A DNA stretch of 39,864 bases from Victivallales bacterium (GTDB taxonomy: Bacteria > Verrucomicrobiota > Lentisphaeria > Oligosphaerales > Oligosphaeraceae), in assembly GCA_017617415.1 (NCBI GenBank), contig JAFZWH010000160.1:1-39864 (forward strand). The letters run 5' to 3'. The position numbers were made by a program, and so were the translations under genes. The notes under the pieces are model-generated. The model was not told the origin of the DNA. It searched no databases and saw only the letters and a list, made by a program, of their open reading frames with translations. This document shows positions 1 through 8,502 of the stretch, piece by piece; position 1 is the stretch's first letter; every line of letters begins with the position of its first letter.

Positions 1-737
1 AGCTTGAAGAACTCGTCCACCAGAGACCGGTTGGCGTCCAGCAACGCCATCATGGCGCCGGTGTCGGCGCCGAAGGGCTGAATCTCCGAAGTGGCTTTCC
101 CTTCGGGCAACGCGCCGGCGGCCAGCCACTCCAGATACTGCGGAATGGCCTCATAGAAGGCCTTGACCTGCTCCAGGGTCGCTCCCTGGGTGCCGTCCAG
201 GTCCTTGGTGCCGCCGGTGGCCAGCACGGCGTCAGCGACCAGCGCCTTCATCTCCTCGGCCTTCGCGGCGTCCTTGGTCTCCGTGGTGGACAAGAGCGAA
301 ATCACGCCGTCGCCATTGAGGGGGCGAGCGGTCAAAATGCCCTGGAATTTTCGGACGATGGCCAATTCGATGGCCTCCTGGTTGGGGACCTCCAGGTCTT
401 TCAGGATGTAGCGCGCGGAGTGGTCGATGGCCTTGCCGGTCTCCGACTCGATGTTGAGGTCGGACAACTTCAAAGTGCCGCCGAATTTTGCGGTGATCTG
501 GTCTTTCTTCGGATAGACGTCCAGCAACCATTTGATGGCGGCCTTGACCTCCTCGCTGGAGAGGTGTCCGTTCTTGCCAGTGTTCACATACTCCAGGAAC
601 TTCGGGTCGCATACGAATGCCTTGACCGGAGCGCTCATCGCCACCCACAGCGCCTCGTCCAGAGTCAGAGCGTCTTTGAGGTCATGGCCATTCTCGATGA
701 CCAGCTGGTAGGCTTTGCCTTGTTTGATGAATTTCAT
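1..737 (-). CDS. Hypothetical protein with EF-hand-like loops (3' end beyond window)
   Basis: This is an open minus-strand frame that starts with ATG at 737 and runs off the left edge without a stop; 245 residues are visible. The protein begins MKFIKQGKAYQLVIENG. I do not recognise a named family. Residues 52-63 (NTGKNGHLSSEE) fit a degenerate EF-hand loop, with N, G, N, G, L and E at positions 1, 3, 5, 6, 8 and 12. Residues near 140-148 (LNGDGVIS) and 179-190 (DLDGTQGATLEQ) look like further relics of such loops, so calcium binding is possible but unproven. There is no signal peptide or membrane segment in the visible part, so it is probably cytoplasmic. It lies 42 bases downstream of the metallo-beta-lactamase gene on the same strand and may be cotranscribed with it. 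The frame is well supported by its length and lack of stops; the function is not. Confidence 0.75.
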   Translation of the reverse strand, partial: MKFIKQGKAYQLVIENGHDLKDALTLDEALWVAMSAPVKAFVCDPKFLEYVNTGKNGHLSSEEVKAAIKWLLDVYPKKDQITAKFGGTLKLSDLNIESETGKAIDHSARYILKDLEVPNQEAIELAIVRKFQGILTARPLNGDGVISLLSTTETKDAAKAEEMKALVADAVLATGGTKDLDGTQGATLEQVKAFYEAIPQYLEWLAAGALPEGKATSEIQPFGADTGAMMALLDANRSLVDEFFK

Positions 738-779
738 GTGTTTATCCTAAGTTGTTTATTATTAAGTAGTTAAGAAATT

Positions 780-2174
780 CTAATCCAATTCGGACGTGCT
801 TTGGTACGCCGGAACTTCCGCTGTCCAGCCCTTCTTTTCGCGGATGAGTTCGGCGAATGCGGCGGAGGCGTCGGGTTCGCCGTGGGTCACGAAGACCTTG
901 CGCGGCGTGCCGTCGAGTCCTTCCAGCCATTTGAGCAGTTCGGTTCGATCGGCGTGCGCGGAGAATCCGGAGATGCGTTCAATCTTCGCCTTGACGTCGT
1001 ATTCCTCGCCGAGGATGCGGACCTGCTTTTCGCCGTCGAGGATATGCCGGCCGAGGGTGTTTTGAGCCTGATAGCCGACGAAGAGAACGGTGCATTCGGG
1101 GCGTCCGATGTTATAGCAGAGGTGGTGCTTGATGCGGCCGCCAGTACACATCCCAGAGCCGGCGATGATGATGACCGACCCGCGGATGTGATTGATGGAC
1201 TTGGACTCCTGCGAGGAACGCACGACTGTCACATTGCTGAGTCGGATGGTCTGGGCAAGGCGAATGGTATCGGTGTCGAAGAGGAAGGGATGCCGCTTGA
1301 AGACGGTGCTGACCTGAGTGGCCATCGGCGAATCCACGAAGATCCTCAGGTGCGGAATCCGGTCGTCCTTGCACAGCAGCGCAAGAAAATAAAGCAACTC
1401 CTGCGTGCGCTCGATGGCGAAGCTGGGGATGACCAGATTTCCGCCTGCCTGTGCGGTGCGGTTGATGATTTCGGCGAGTTCATCCGGGATGCTCCGGGTG
1501 GGTTCGTGGTCGCGGTTCCCGTAGGTGGACTCGATGACCACGTAGTCCGCCTGGCCGACGGTTTTGGGGTCGCGAAGGATTGGCATGTCCCATCTTCCTA
1601 CATCTCCGGAGAAGAGGATGGTGCGCTTTTCGCCCTCCTGCTCGATGGTGATTTTCACGCACGCCGCACCGAGGATGTGCCCGACCTCAATGAACTCGCA
1701 GGTGACGCCCTGCCCCAGTTCGAAGCGCTGGGCGTAGTTCCATTTCTGGAAATACTTCGCAACCTCTTCGGCTTCTTCTTCGGTGTAGAGCGGCTCCTCC
1801 GGGAAGGGTCCCTGGCGGCCTTCCTTCTCGTGACGCCGACGCTTGAATTCTGCGTCTTCCTCATTGAGGCGCCCGCAGTCCATCATCACGATTTTTGCGA
1901 TCTCGGCGGTGGCGCTGGTGCAGTGGATGGGGCCATCGAAGCCGAACTTGACCAGCCGCGGGAGGCGCCCGCAGTGGTCGAGATGGGCGTGGGTCAGGAT
2001 TACCGCATCGACCTTGTGGGGACTGATGGGAAAGCGCTCCCAGTTGCGTGCCTTGAGGTCGTGCTCCTGGTAGAGCCCGCAGTCAATCAGGAGATTCAGC
2101 CCGTTGGCCTTGAGTAGATAGCAGGAACCGGTGACATTGCCGGCCGCACCATGGAAGCTGAGACGGATGTTCAA
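780..2174 (-). CDS. MBL-fold metallohydrolase, beta-CASP RNase-like (YSH1/CPSF73-type)
   Basis: The 464-residue protein has the full layout of a metallo-beta-lactamase with a beta-CASP domain. It carries the zinc motif HAHLDHC (H62, H64, D66, H67), a later histidine in GHILGAA and an aspartate in FSGDVGR. The beta-CASP signature ESTYGNRDH follows, and the RNA-metabolising C-terminal block contains GFSAHADR and a final THGE histidine. Family members are zinc-dependent endo- or exoribonucleases acting on RNA in the cytoplasm, so RNA processing or decay is the likely role. The length is normal for bacterial members. The start begins MNIRLSFHGAAGNVTGSCYLL, which matches the usual family N-terminus. 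No obvious Shine-Dalgarno site precedes it. The hypothetical EF-hand-like gene follows 42 bases downstream on the same strand. Confidence 0.93.
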   Translation of the reverse strand: MNIRLSFHGAAGNVTGSCYLLKANGLNLLIDCGLYQEHDLKARNWERFPISPHKVDAVILTHAHLDHCGRLPRLVKFGFDGPIHCTSATAEIAKIVMMDCGRLNEEDAEFKRRRHEKEGRQGPFPEEPLYTEEEAEEVAKYFQKWNYAQRFELGQGVTCEFIEVGHILGAACVKITIEQEGEKRTILFSGDVGRWDMPILRDPKTVGQADYVVIESTYGNRDHEPTRSIPDELAEIINRTAQAGGNLVIPSFAIERTQELLYFLALLCKDDRIPHLRIFVDSPMATQVSTVFKRHPFLFDTDTIRLAQTIRLSNVTVVRSSQESKSINHIRGSVIIIAGSGMCTGGRIKHHLCYNIGRPECTVLFVGYQAQNTLGRHILDGEKQVRILGEEYDVKAKIERISGFSAHADRTELLKWLEGLDGTPRKVFVTHGEPDASAAFAELIREKKGWTAEVPAYQSTSELD

Positions 2175-2457
2175 TTTGCCTTCTCCTCTGCTGGAAACAT
2201 GGAAAGAATTTAAAGATAATATAGTGCCTTATTTCCTCTGCGGTCCCACTCTCGGTCCTTCCTAACAATTGTTCCCTATTTACATCTAAATCCGTGAATG
2301 GTAAACAGTGCAGGCGTGGCATCTGCATAACGCGTGTTCTGTCGGCAAACGCCGACAGTACATCTTGCCGCAAATCACGGATTCAGGTCACAGCATTGCC
2401 TGGTTGCTCATCACTCGCTCGCGCGACAGCGAGCGAGAACAATCATTCCTCATTCCT
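2175..2457. repeat. Intergenic region with two perfect hairpins
   Basis: No gene is seen here. Two strong inverted repeats stand out. At 2340-2357, TGTCGGC and GCCGACA form a 7-bp stem around a 4-base loop. At 2414-2437, CTCGCTCGC and GCGAGCGAG form a perfect 9-bp stem around a 6-base loop. Neither is followed by a T-run on either strand, so they look more like REP-type palindromes than intrinsic terminators. They lie between two genes of the same strand (the GH78-like gene upstream, the RNase-like gene downstream) and could separate their transcripts or stabilise mRNA ends. Confidence 0.6.
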
Positions 2458-4488
2458 TTAGGCGAGCAGAATGTCCTTGAGGTTCCAGTCGGCCAGGAAC
2501 ATCGCACCGACGGACATCGTGAGGTGGAAGAGCGAGGTGTTCCATTTCATCTCTTTGCCCCAGCCCTCGAAAGTTCGGGTAGCGCCCTCGCTGAGCATGT
2601 GCAGCCAGGCGTTGTCATCAGTGAGGAGATCGTGGACGAGCGCGTCCTCTCCATCACGGCTCAAGGCGGCGAGCAGGGGGAAGACGACGAAAAGCGAGGT
2701 CTTGGAAAGTCGCGCCTCGCGGATGCGCCGCAGGAATTCGGTCTTGCCGGCGTCCTCAGGGAAGAGCCCGAAGTAGTATGGGTAGGCATTCCCCACGAAG
2801 GAGATGTGCTTTGACACATCGCTGTCCCGGAACTGCTTATGCGCCGCATCCCAGAAGGCTTTGACAAAGGACGCCTCAAGCGGAGCCAGTTCCGCATAGG
2901 GCGCTTTGCCCAGCAGTTGAGCGACTGCATTGAAGTACTTGATGGCGCCCAAGTAGTAGGCGTTCAGCGCGACATGCTTGCTGTGGCTGACCTTGCCCTC
3001 CTCAATTTCCGCATCATACCCGTCCTGGAAATTCGGAGGCCATTCGACCACGCACCATTTGTCGGAGCGGTTGATCAGTCCGTCCGTGTCGGTGTACTGC
3101 TCGCGGTAGAAGTCGAGGATGTCGGCGAAGTCGTCATAGCGCTTGCGGACATAGTCCAGGTTTCCAGTGAGCTTGCAGTAGGCGTAGAGCAGCGGATACA
3201 TCATCAGCGGATATTCGGCAATTTCCTGCATCAGCGCACAGGCCGCGCAGGTCATCAGGCCGCGGTTGATGAACTTGGTGGCCAGAAAGTCGTCGAAGAA
3301 TTTCTCGATGAGGACATAGTGTCCGGTGAGCATGCAGTAGGTCAGGAGAGTATAGCAGCCGTCACCGAGATAGTAGCCCTTCTCGCGGTCCATGCAGTCC
3401 TGGTTGACCTCCTGGAAGCCGTAGTGCAGCGTGTCCACGCAGAGCTTCCATACCGCGAGCGCCTTCTCGTCGTGGTATTTGCATTTTGCGGTGAGCTGGA
3501 AAGGATAGTGGCGGGCGACGAGTACGATGGAGTCCTCATCCACCTCCGCGCCTTCTGGAAGCAGGATTTCCGCATATCGGAAGCTCTTGAAGTCAAACGG
3601 ATTGAGGATGTCCTTCTGGCCTCCGGAGAGGCGGAAAAACTCCTCATAGACACAGTTGCAGCGCATGTCGTAGCGCACTTGCCCGTCCTCCCGCAGTTCC
3701 TGCCCGAAATGCAGCGTGATTTCCGAGCCCTTCGGACCATGTGCGGGAAATTCCATCGCTCCCACAAACACTCCGCCGAAGTCAATCGCAAGCGCCCTCC
3801 CCTCGCGCTTCATACTTACTGGACGAATCTCCTCGAAGACCAATTGCGCCGATGGCTGACAAAAGAGCCGGTAGTCCGCATGACGACGCAATTGCGCCTT
3901 CTCCCAGCCAGAGTCGTCAAAGTCGGGTTGCTCGAAGCCGACCTCGGGAGCTGCCGCATCGTAGCGTTCCATGAACTGTGTGTCGTAGCCCACGACACCG
4001 CATGCGCTGTAGGCGGTGTGCTCGTGCTGTAGGAATGACTCGTCCGAGGCGACGACGACTTTGCCATTTGTCTCCAGGTCCAGAATCAGCCCGTGCTGAT
4101 GGTCGCCTGATACCCACACGCGGTTCAGGAGCCCCTGGTAGTAGGTGTGGACCGCCAGGGTGTTTTCGCCGGGCTGGACATAGTCAGACAAATCCATCAC
4201 GTTGTAGAAATAATGGAAGTCATATCCGGCGGTGGGTCCCTGTCCCACGAAACGCCCGTTCACATAGAGCTTGTAGTAGTCGTCCGCCGAGATGTAGATT
4301 TTGGTCTTCGCGATCTGTTCGGCAGTCAGCGTGAATTTCTTTCGGAAAAGCACATGACGGTTCTGCAATTCCGGCGACTCGGGTGGCACGGCCGGCGCCA
4401 GCTGACGGTGGAAGACGTTACGCTTCTCCAGCGCCGCGAAGCGCCCGGAGGTGATCCATTTGCCTTGAAAGATGTGTTCGATGCTCAT
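2458..4488 (-). CDS. Alpha-L-rhamnosidase-like glycoside hydrolase (GH78-related)
   Basis: The 676-residue protein has the arrangement of GH78 alpha-L-rhamnosidases. N-terminal beta domains (residues about 45-330) contain the typical YISADDYYKLYVNG block, a lectin-like fold. The catalytic (alpha/alpha)6 barrel follows. The motif D364-C-M-D-R-E-K with GD at 375-376 corresponds to the GH78 D-x-x-x-R-x-E...G-x-x-G-D block that carries the general acid region. Near residue 636, SEGATRTFEGW matches the family's EGA-T-x-x-E block that holds the base. There is no signal peptide, so it is probably cytoplasmic and acts on imported oligosaccharides or glycosides. The family normally removes terminal L-rhamnose from pectin or plant glycosides. 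GYYLGD replaces the more common GWTGD, so the exact substrate is uncertain. It diverges from the restriction gene on the other strand. Confidence 0.8.
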   Translation of the reverse strand: MSIEHIFQGKWITSGRFAALEKRNVFHRQLAPAVPPESPELQNRHVLFRKKFTLTAEQIAKTKIYISADDYYKLYVNGRFVGQGPTAGYDFHYFYNVMDLSDYVQPGENTLAVHTYYQGLLNRVWVSGDHQHGLILDLETNGKVVVASDESFLQHEHTAYSACGVVGYDTQFMERYDAAAPEVGFEQPDFDDSGWEKAQLRRHADYRLFCQPSAQLVFEEIRPVSMKREGRALAIDFGGVFVGAMEFPAHGPKGSEITLHFGQELREDGQVRYDMRCNCVYEEFFRLSGGQKDILNPFDFKSFRYAEILLPEGAEVDEDSIVLVARHYPFQLTAKCKYHDEKALAVWKLCVDTLHYGFQEVNQDCMDREKGYYLGDGCYTLLTYCMLTGHYVLIEKFFDDFLATKFINRGLMTCAACALMQEIAEYPLMMYPLLYAYCKLTGNLDYVRKRYDDFADILDFYREQYTDTDGLINRSDKWCVVEWPPNFQDGYDAEIEEGKVSHSKHVALNAYYLGAIKYFNAVAQLLGKAPYAELAPLEASFVKAFWDAAHKQFRDSDVSKHISFVGNAYPYYFGLFPEDAGKTEFLRRIREARLSKTSLFVVFPLLAALSRDGEDALVHDLLTDDNAWLHMLSEGATRTFEGWGKEMKWNTSLFHLTMSVGAMFLADWNLKDILLA

Positions 4489-4642
4489 AGTGAAAACTGG
4501 TTGAAGGAGGTCATTTCTCTTAATTTACACTTCAGCAAGACCTCTGCGAGGTTCGTGTTCATTTTTTCAAGCCTTTTACAGCGGAATAGCAATGGAAAGG
4601 TATATTGTTAAAGATGCCCTAAACGGAGAAGGAAAGATATCC

Positions 4643-5701
4643 ATGAGGTCATACGCCGAAAAAATCAAGTCCCTAATAGAACATCATCCTCTTGAGATAG
4701 ATACTAAGATTCAGGTTGAAGGCAAGGTTCCCAATTTGGCGGCCTCGGTATTTTTGACCAATAAGGCACAAGGGGATTGGGCTGAGCAATTGGTAATTTC
4801 TGCTATAAATGCTGTTTCCCCAGATTATGTTGCTTTGCCATACGGACGAGCTGATAGTATTGCAGCAGGTGATGAAGGTTTCGAAGACTTTTACGCTAAT
4901 TACCAAAATGAATTGAACACGATTGGTAAGCGGCCTGATATTTTGATCTTCCGACGTCAAGATGCGCCCGCAAACGGCATCGTTGATGTTGCTGACGAAG
5001 TACTTGTTGCCAAAGCTAAGGCCGCAATTGAAGTCCGTTCCAGCAGTTTTCTTAGTATGAAATATATGCATTTCATGGAACATCGATGCCAAATCGCTGA
5101 AGGGAATTGCCTTCAGCTGCGTGAAGAGTTGCTTGCGGAACCATACGGAAGTATCCTGAAACAAAAAAGTCCGAATATTTACTCCTTGTTAAGCTGCTCT
5201 TCTGCAAATACATTTCATGAACTAGACTTCCGTGCTCCTTCTTGGAGTTCCTCGCCCGCTCTTCAGCATATCACAGCACTTCTAAAGCAGTTGAAAGACA
5301 ATATAAAAATCCTCCACAAGCGTGAATTCTTGAGTATAACACCCAAGGTAGAAGATTTAGCATTGGTGAATCGATGGGTCCAGCGATATCAAGTGCCACA
5401 CTATTATCTTCAAGTTTTTTTTGATCGAGGCTATATCATTTCCTTTGAGGACATTTTGAAAATCAGCAGTTCTCCTGATTTGGAAGGCAATATCTTTTTC
5501 ATTGAAAAGGATGTAAAAAACCAGGAGAAAAAAACAATAAAGATCAATATTTCCCAAAGTCAGCCAATCATTGGGAAGATTGAAATGCCTCGACATTCCT
5601 CGGTGATGAAGGAACTTGCCCGAGGTCGATTGATCTTTTACGTGACATTTTCAGGAGGAAAGGGGTTTCTTGATTTGAATTTGCTAAAGCAGTTATTATA
5701 A
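4643..5701 (+). CDS. Type II restriction endonuclease (possibly AccI-like)
   Basis: The gene lies 2 bases before a DNA adenine methyltransferase gene, the classic order of a type II restriction-modification pair. The protein contains RPDILIF followed by KAAIEVRSSSF, a plausible PD-(D/E)xK active site (D, then E-x-R) near the middle. I suspect the AccI family because of the length and the gamma-class methyltransferase partner, but I cannot verify this without a search. I chose the ATG at 4643 (MRSYAEKIKS, 352 residues) because AAGGAAAG sits 6 bases upstream. An in-frame ATG at 4592 would add 17 residues but has only a weak ribosome site. The gene is AT-rich with many A/T-ending codons, unlike its neighbours, which suggests recent transfer. 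The enzyme would cut unmodified foreign DNA in the cytoplasm. Confidence 0.75.
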   Translation: MRSYAEKIKSLIEHHPLEIDTKIQVEGKVPNLAASVFLTNKAQGDWAEQLVISAINAVSPDYVALPYGRADSIAAGDEGFEDFYANYQNELNTIGKRPDILIFRRQDAPANGIVDVADEVLVAKAKAAIEVRSSSFLSMKYMHFMEHRCQIAEGNCLQLREELLAEPYGSILKQKSPNIYSLLSCSSANTFHELDFRAPSWSSSPALQHITALLKQLKDNIKILHKREFLSITPKVEDLALVNRWVQRYQVPHYYLQVFFDRGYIISFEDILKISSSPDLEGNIFFIEKDVKNQEKKTIKINISQSQPIIGKIEMPRHSSVMKELARGRLIFYVTFSGGKGFLDLNLLKQLL

Positions 5702-5703
5702 TA

Positions 5704-7233
5704 ATGGAATCATTACAAACACAATATCTTTCTCAAGTCGGGGACGAACACCGAAAACAATATGCCCAATTTTTCACTCCACGGCCAATCGCGGATTTCA
5801 TGCGCAACTGGGTCTTGGCTGGAAATGCGAGGCAGGAATTGTTTGATCCAGCCTTCGGTCTAGGTGCATTCTTCGAAAAAGCCCAGGATGATTTGCTCGT
5901 ACAGGGGATGGAGATTGATTCCCAAGCATTGGATTTTTACCTTTCTCACACGAAAAAAACCAGGACAGCCCTCGTCCACGCAAATTACTTGTTGAATTAT
6001 GGACTAAGGCATTCCAATATTATTTGTAACCCTCCATATTTGAAATTTCAGAAATTCGACCAAAAAGAAGCTGTTCTGGATGGTTTTCAAAAGCATTTTG
6101 GAATTTCCTTGTCTGGCTATACCAATATCGCTTCGGCGTTTCTGGTAAAATCTATTTTTGAATTGGCGGACGGAGGCCGTCTGGCTTACATTATGCCGCC
6201 AGAGTTTCTAAACGCTGGATATGGTCGTCAAGTAAAAGAGCTTCTGATTCAAAGGCGGCATTTGTCGCATATCCTGCAACTATCCTGCGAGCAGGAGGCT
6301 TTCCCGGATGCCACGACGTCGTTATGCATCCTGCTCTATGACTCTGCGAAGTTATTTTCTAGAGTCAGATTTCACTCGGTCAGCGCCCTTTCGCAGCTGG
6401 CGGAAATTATTGATGCAGAACCTGTAGCAGAGATTCCCTACGAGCGACTTCAGGCTGGTGACAAGTGGGGGAATTACTTTAAGGCCGAAATTCATGGACA
6501 GCAGTTTCAGTCAAAATATCTTGTGCCTCTTTCCACTTATGGGCATTTTTCGAGGGGAATTGCCACTGGCGCAAACGAGTTCTTTGTCCTTAGAAAATCG
6601 GATATTGCGCGGCTTTCCCTGCAAAGTTCGGATTACTCTGGATGTATCACCAAAAGTGCCCAAATCCAACAACCAGTTTTTACCCAGAAGAACTTTGAGG
6701 CACTTGCCGGCGATGACGCACCCGTCTTTTTGCTGAATGCTGTGAAAACCATTTCGCCGGCTGCGTGGGAATATATTCGTTTCGGTGAGAGGGAGGGCTA
6801 TAACCAACGTTATATTACAAGGAATCGCACGCCTTGGTATAAAATGGAAAAGCGCGCATCTGCGCCAATCATGCTGAATGTTTTCTCCCGAAATGGTTAT
6901 AAGGCTGTCAGGAACTATTCCACCGTGCAGTCGCTGACGCCTTTTCATTGTTTTTACCCCAATCTTTTCGGGGCAGGAATCATCGACCTTCTTTTCCTGT
7001 ATTTGCATTCTCACACAGGGCATTCCATTTTGGCTTCCTCAGTGCGAAAATATGGGAACGAATTGGAAAAGTTTGAACCGAATGACTTAAATCACTCCTT
7101 GGTCCCCTCAGATGAGTTCTTTGCCCAAATCCCCGAAAACAAGGCGGGGAGCCTGATGCGGCGATTGACTAATGGCGAGCGTGTGGATAGTGAGATAGAC
7201 GAATTGTTCGCAAGCTTGCTTTATAACGCATGA
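5704..7233 (+). CDS. N6-adenine-specific DNA methyltransferase (gamma class, type II)
   Basis: The 509-residue protein has the gamma-class motif order: motif X near residue 20 (QYAQFFTPRPIADFM), SAM-binding motif I (LFDPAFGLGAFF) and catalytic motif IV (ICNPPYLKF). The C-terminal half (from about residue 260) is the probable target recognition domain, with weak family conservation as expected. It would methylate adenine in the recognition sequence of the upstream endonuclease and protect the host chromosome. The start ATG is 2 bases after the endonuclease stop, so translation is probably coupled. Base composition is AT-rich like the endonuclease gene and unlike the HD-domain gene 30 bases downstream. 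The family resembles TaqI/Eco57I-type enzymes. The function is confident; the specificity is unknown. Confidence 0.93.
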   Translation: MESLQTQYLSQVGDEHRKQYAQFFTPRPIADFMRNWVLAGNARQELFDPAFGLGAFFEKAQDDLLVQGMEIDSQALDFYLSHTKKTRTALVHANYLLNYGLRHSNIICNPPYLKFQKFDQKEAVLDGFQKHFGISLSGYTNIASAFLVKSIFELADGGRLAYIMPPEFLNAGYGRQVKELLIQRRHLSHILQLSCEQEAFPDATTSLCILLYDSAKLFSRVRFHSVSALSQLAEIIDAEPVAEIPYERLQAGDKWGNYFKAEIHGQQFQSKYLVPLSTYGHFSRGIATGANEFFVLRKSDIARLSLQSSDYSGCITKSAQIQQPVFTQKNFEALAGDDAPVFLLNAVKTISPAAWEYIRFGEREGYNQRYITRNRTPWYKMEKRASAPIMLNVFSRNGYKAVRNYSTVQSLTPFHCFYPNLFGAGIIDLLFLYLHSHTGHSILASSVRKYGNELEKFEPNDLNHSLVPSDEFFAQIPENKAGSLMRRLTNGERVDSEIDELFASLLYNA

Positions 7234-7263
7234 CTCTTTTCTTTAAAAATCCATATTATCACC

Positions 7264-8481
7264 ATGAATCCTTCACTTTACAAACCCTTAATTGAACTCT
7301 TTTTTGACGCGGCGAGCATCCGGCGCTGGAATGACCAGATCAACCCGATGGAGTTCACCGAGCTGGACAAGCAGGCGCACAAGATGATCATCGCCTGGGT
7401 GCTGGCGAAGTGCGAGGAGGACGCGCATTCCATGCGTATCGACTGGAAGAAACTGGTCGAGGGAGCAATGTTCGAGCTGCTTCACCGCGTGGTGCTCACC
7501 GACATCAAGCCGCCGGTCTTCCATCGGATGATGGCAGAGAACGGTCCGCAACTCAACCAGTGGGTACTTGAGCAGCTCCAGCCGCTCATCAGCCAAGTCA
7601 AGGGCGGCTTCGCCGAGCGGATGGAACGCTATTTCCTGGAGAACGGCTACGCCGCCCAGGAGAAGCGCCTGCTGAAGGCCGCGCACTACCTGGCAACGCA
7701 ATGGGAGTTCAACATCCTCTACCAGCTCTGCCCATTCATCCGAGGTATCGAACAAATCAAACAAGAGATCGAAGACCAGCTCGAGGACCACATCAACCTC
7801 ATCGGCGTACAGAAGATCTCCCTGAAGCGCAAGACGTACGGCTTCATCGACCTGTGCGGCCAGCTGCGCTTCCAGAAGCGCTGGAGCCAGTCCCCGCGCA
7901 TCCCCGCCACCTCCGTGCTTGGCCACATGCTGATGGTCGCCATCCTCACCTATTTGGCGCTCTGCGAGACCGACGCCTGCGACCAGCGTATCGTCAATGG
8001 CTTCCAAGGGGCACTCTTCCACGATCTCCCCGAGGCGCTGACCCGCGACATTACCTCGCCCGTCAAGAACGCCGTGGACGGGCTGGCGGTCACCATCAAG
8101 AAATACGAGAACCTCCAGATGTCCGAGAAGCTGGAGCCGCTGGTGCCCGTTTCTTGGTATCGGATGCTGAACTATTTCACCGACAACGAATTCGACAACC
8201 GAATTATGGTGGACGGGAAGCCTTCCCCCAATATCGAATGGAATAAGTTCAACGAAAAGTACAACGATGCGAAGTATTTCCCGGTGGACGGCGAGGTGAT
8301 CAATGCCTGCGACAAGTTGGCGGCCTTCATCGAGGCGGCGGAGTCCATTCACAACGGCATCACCTCCAAGCATCTGACCGAAGGCATCGACCGCCTGGGC
8401 GAACTCTTCCGCAACTGCCAGATAGGCCCCATCGACTTCGGCGAGGTCTTTGCGCAATTCCGGCAGTTGGTTGCACCATAA
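7264..8481 (+). CDS. HD-domain phosphohydrolase, YfbR/COG1896-like, with duplicated HD fold
   Basis: The 405-residue protein carries a YfbR-like HD_3 domain in its C-terminal half: H221 in SVLGHMLMVA, H253-D254 in ALFHDLPEALTRDI and D262 as the last metal ligand, followed by SPVK as in YfbR-type 5'-nucleotidases. The N-terminal half looks like a decayed copy: H39, then FELLHRVVLTDIKPP at 71-84, where the HD doublet has become HR. Thus one active site is likely intact and the other is probably structural or regulatory. Family members hydrolyse phosphomonoesters of nucleotides such as dNMPs in the cytoplasm. It lies 22 bases before the FtsW/RodA gene on the same strand and is probably cotranscribed with it. 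It shares GC-rich codon use with the rest of the genome, so it is not part of the AT-rich restriction island. Confidence 0.85.
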   Translation: MNPSLYKPLIELFFDAASIRRWNDQINPMEFTELDKQAHKMIIAWVLAKCEEDAHSMRIDWKKLVEGAMFELLHRVVLTDIKPPVFHRMMAENGPQLNQWVLEQLQPLISQVKGGFAERMERYFLENGYAAQEKRLLKAAHYLATQWEFNILYQLCPFIRGIEQIKQEIEDQLEDHINLIGVQKISLKRKTYGFIDLCGQLRFQKRWSQSPRIPATSVLGHMLMVAILTYLALCETDACDQRIVNGFQGALFHDLPEALTRDITSPVKNAVDGLAVTIKKYENLQMSEKLEPLVPVSWYRMLNYFTDNEFDNRIMVDGKPSPNIEWNKFNEKYNDAKYFPVDGEVINACDKLAAFIEAAESIHNGITSKHLTEGIDRLGELFRNCQIGPIDFGEVFAQFRQLVAP

Positions 8482-8502
8482 CCATCTATACCAATTTATG
8501 CT

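Noticed and set aside
801-2117. Long plus-strand frame opposite the metallo-beta-lactamase gene
   Set aside because: The minus-strand protein has all zinc and beta-CASP motifs; the opposite translation has none and is a codon-bias artefact.
2414-2437. Intrinsic terminator of the GH78-like gene
   Set aside because: The stem is strong, but no T-run follows on the minus strand, so it was listed only as a palindrome.
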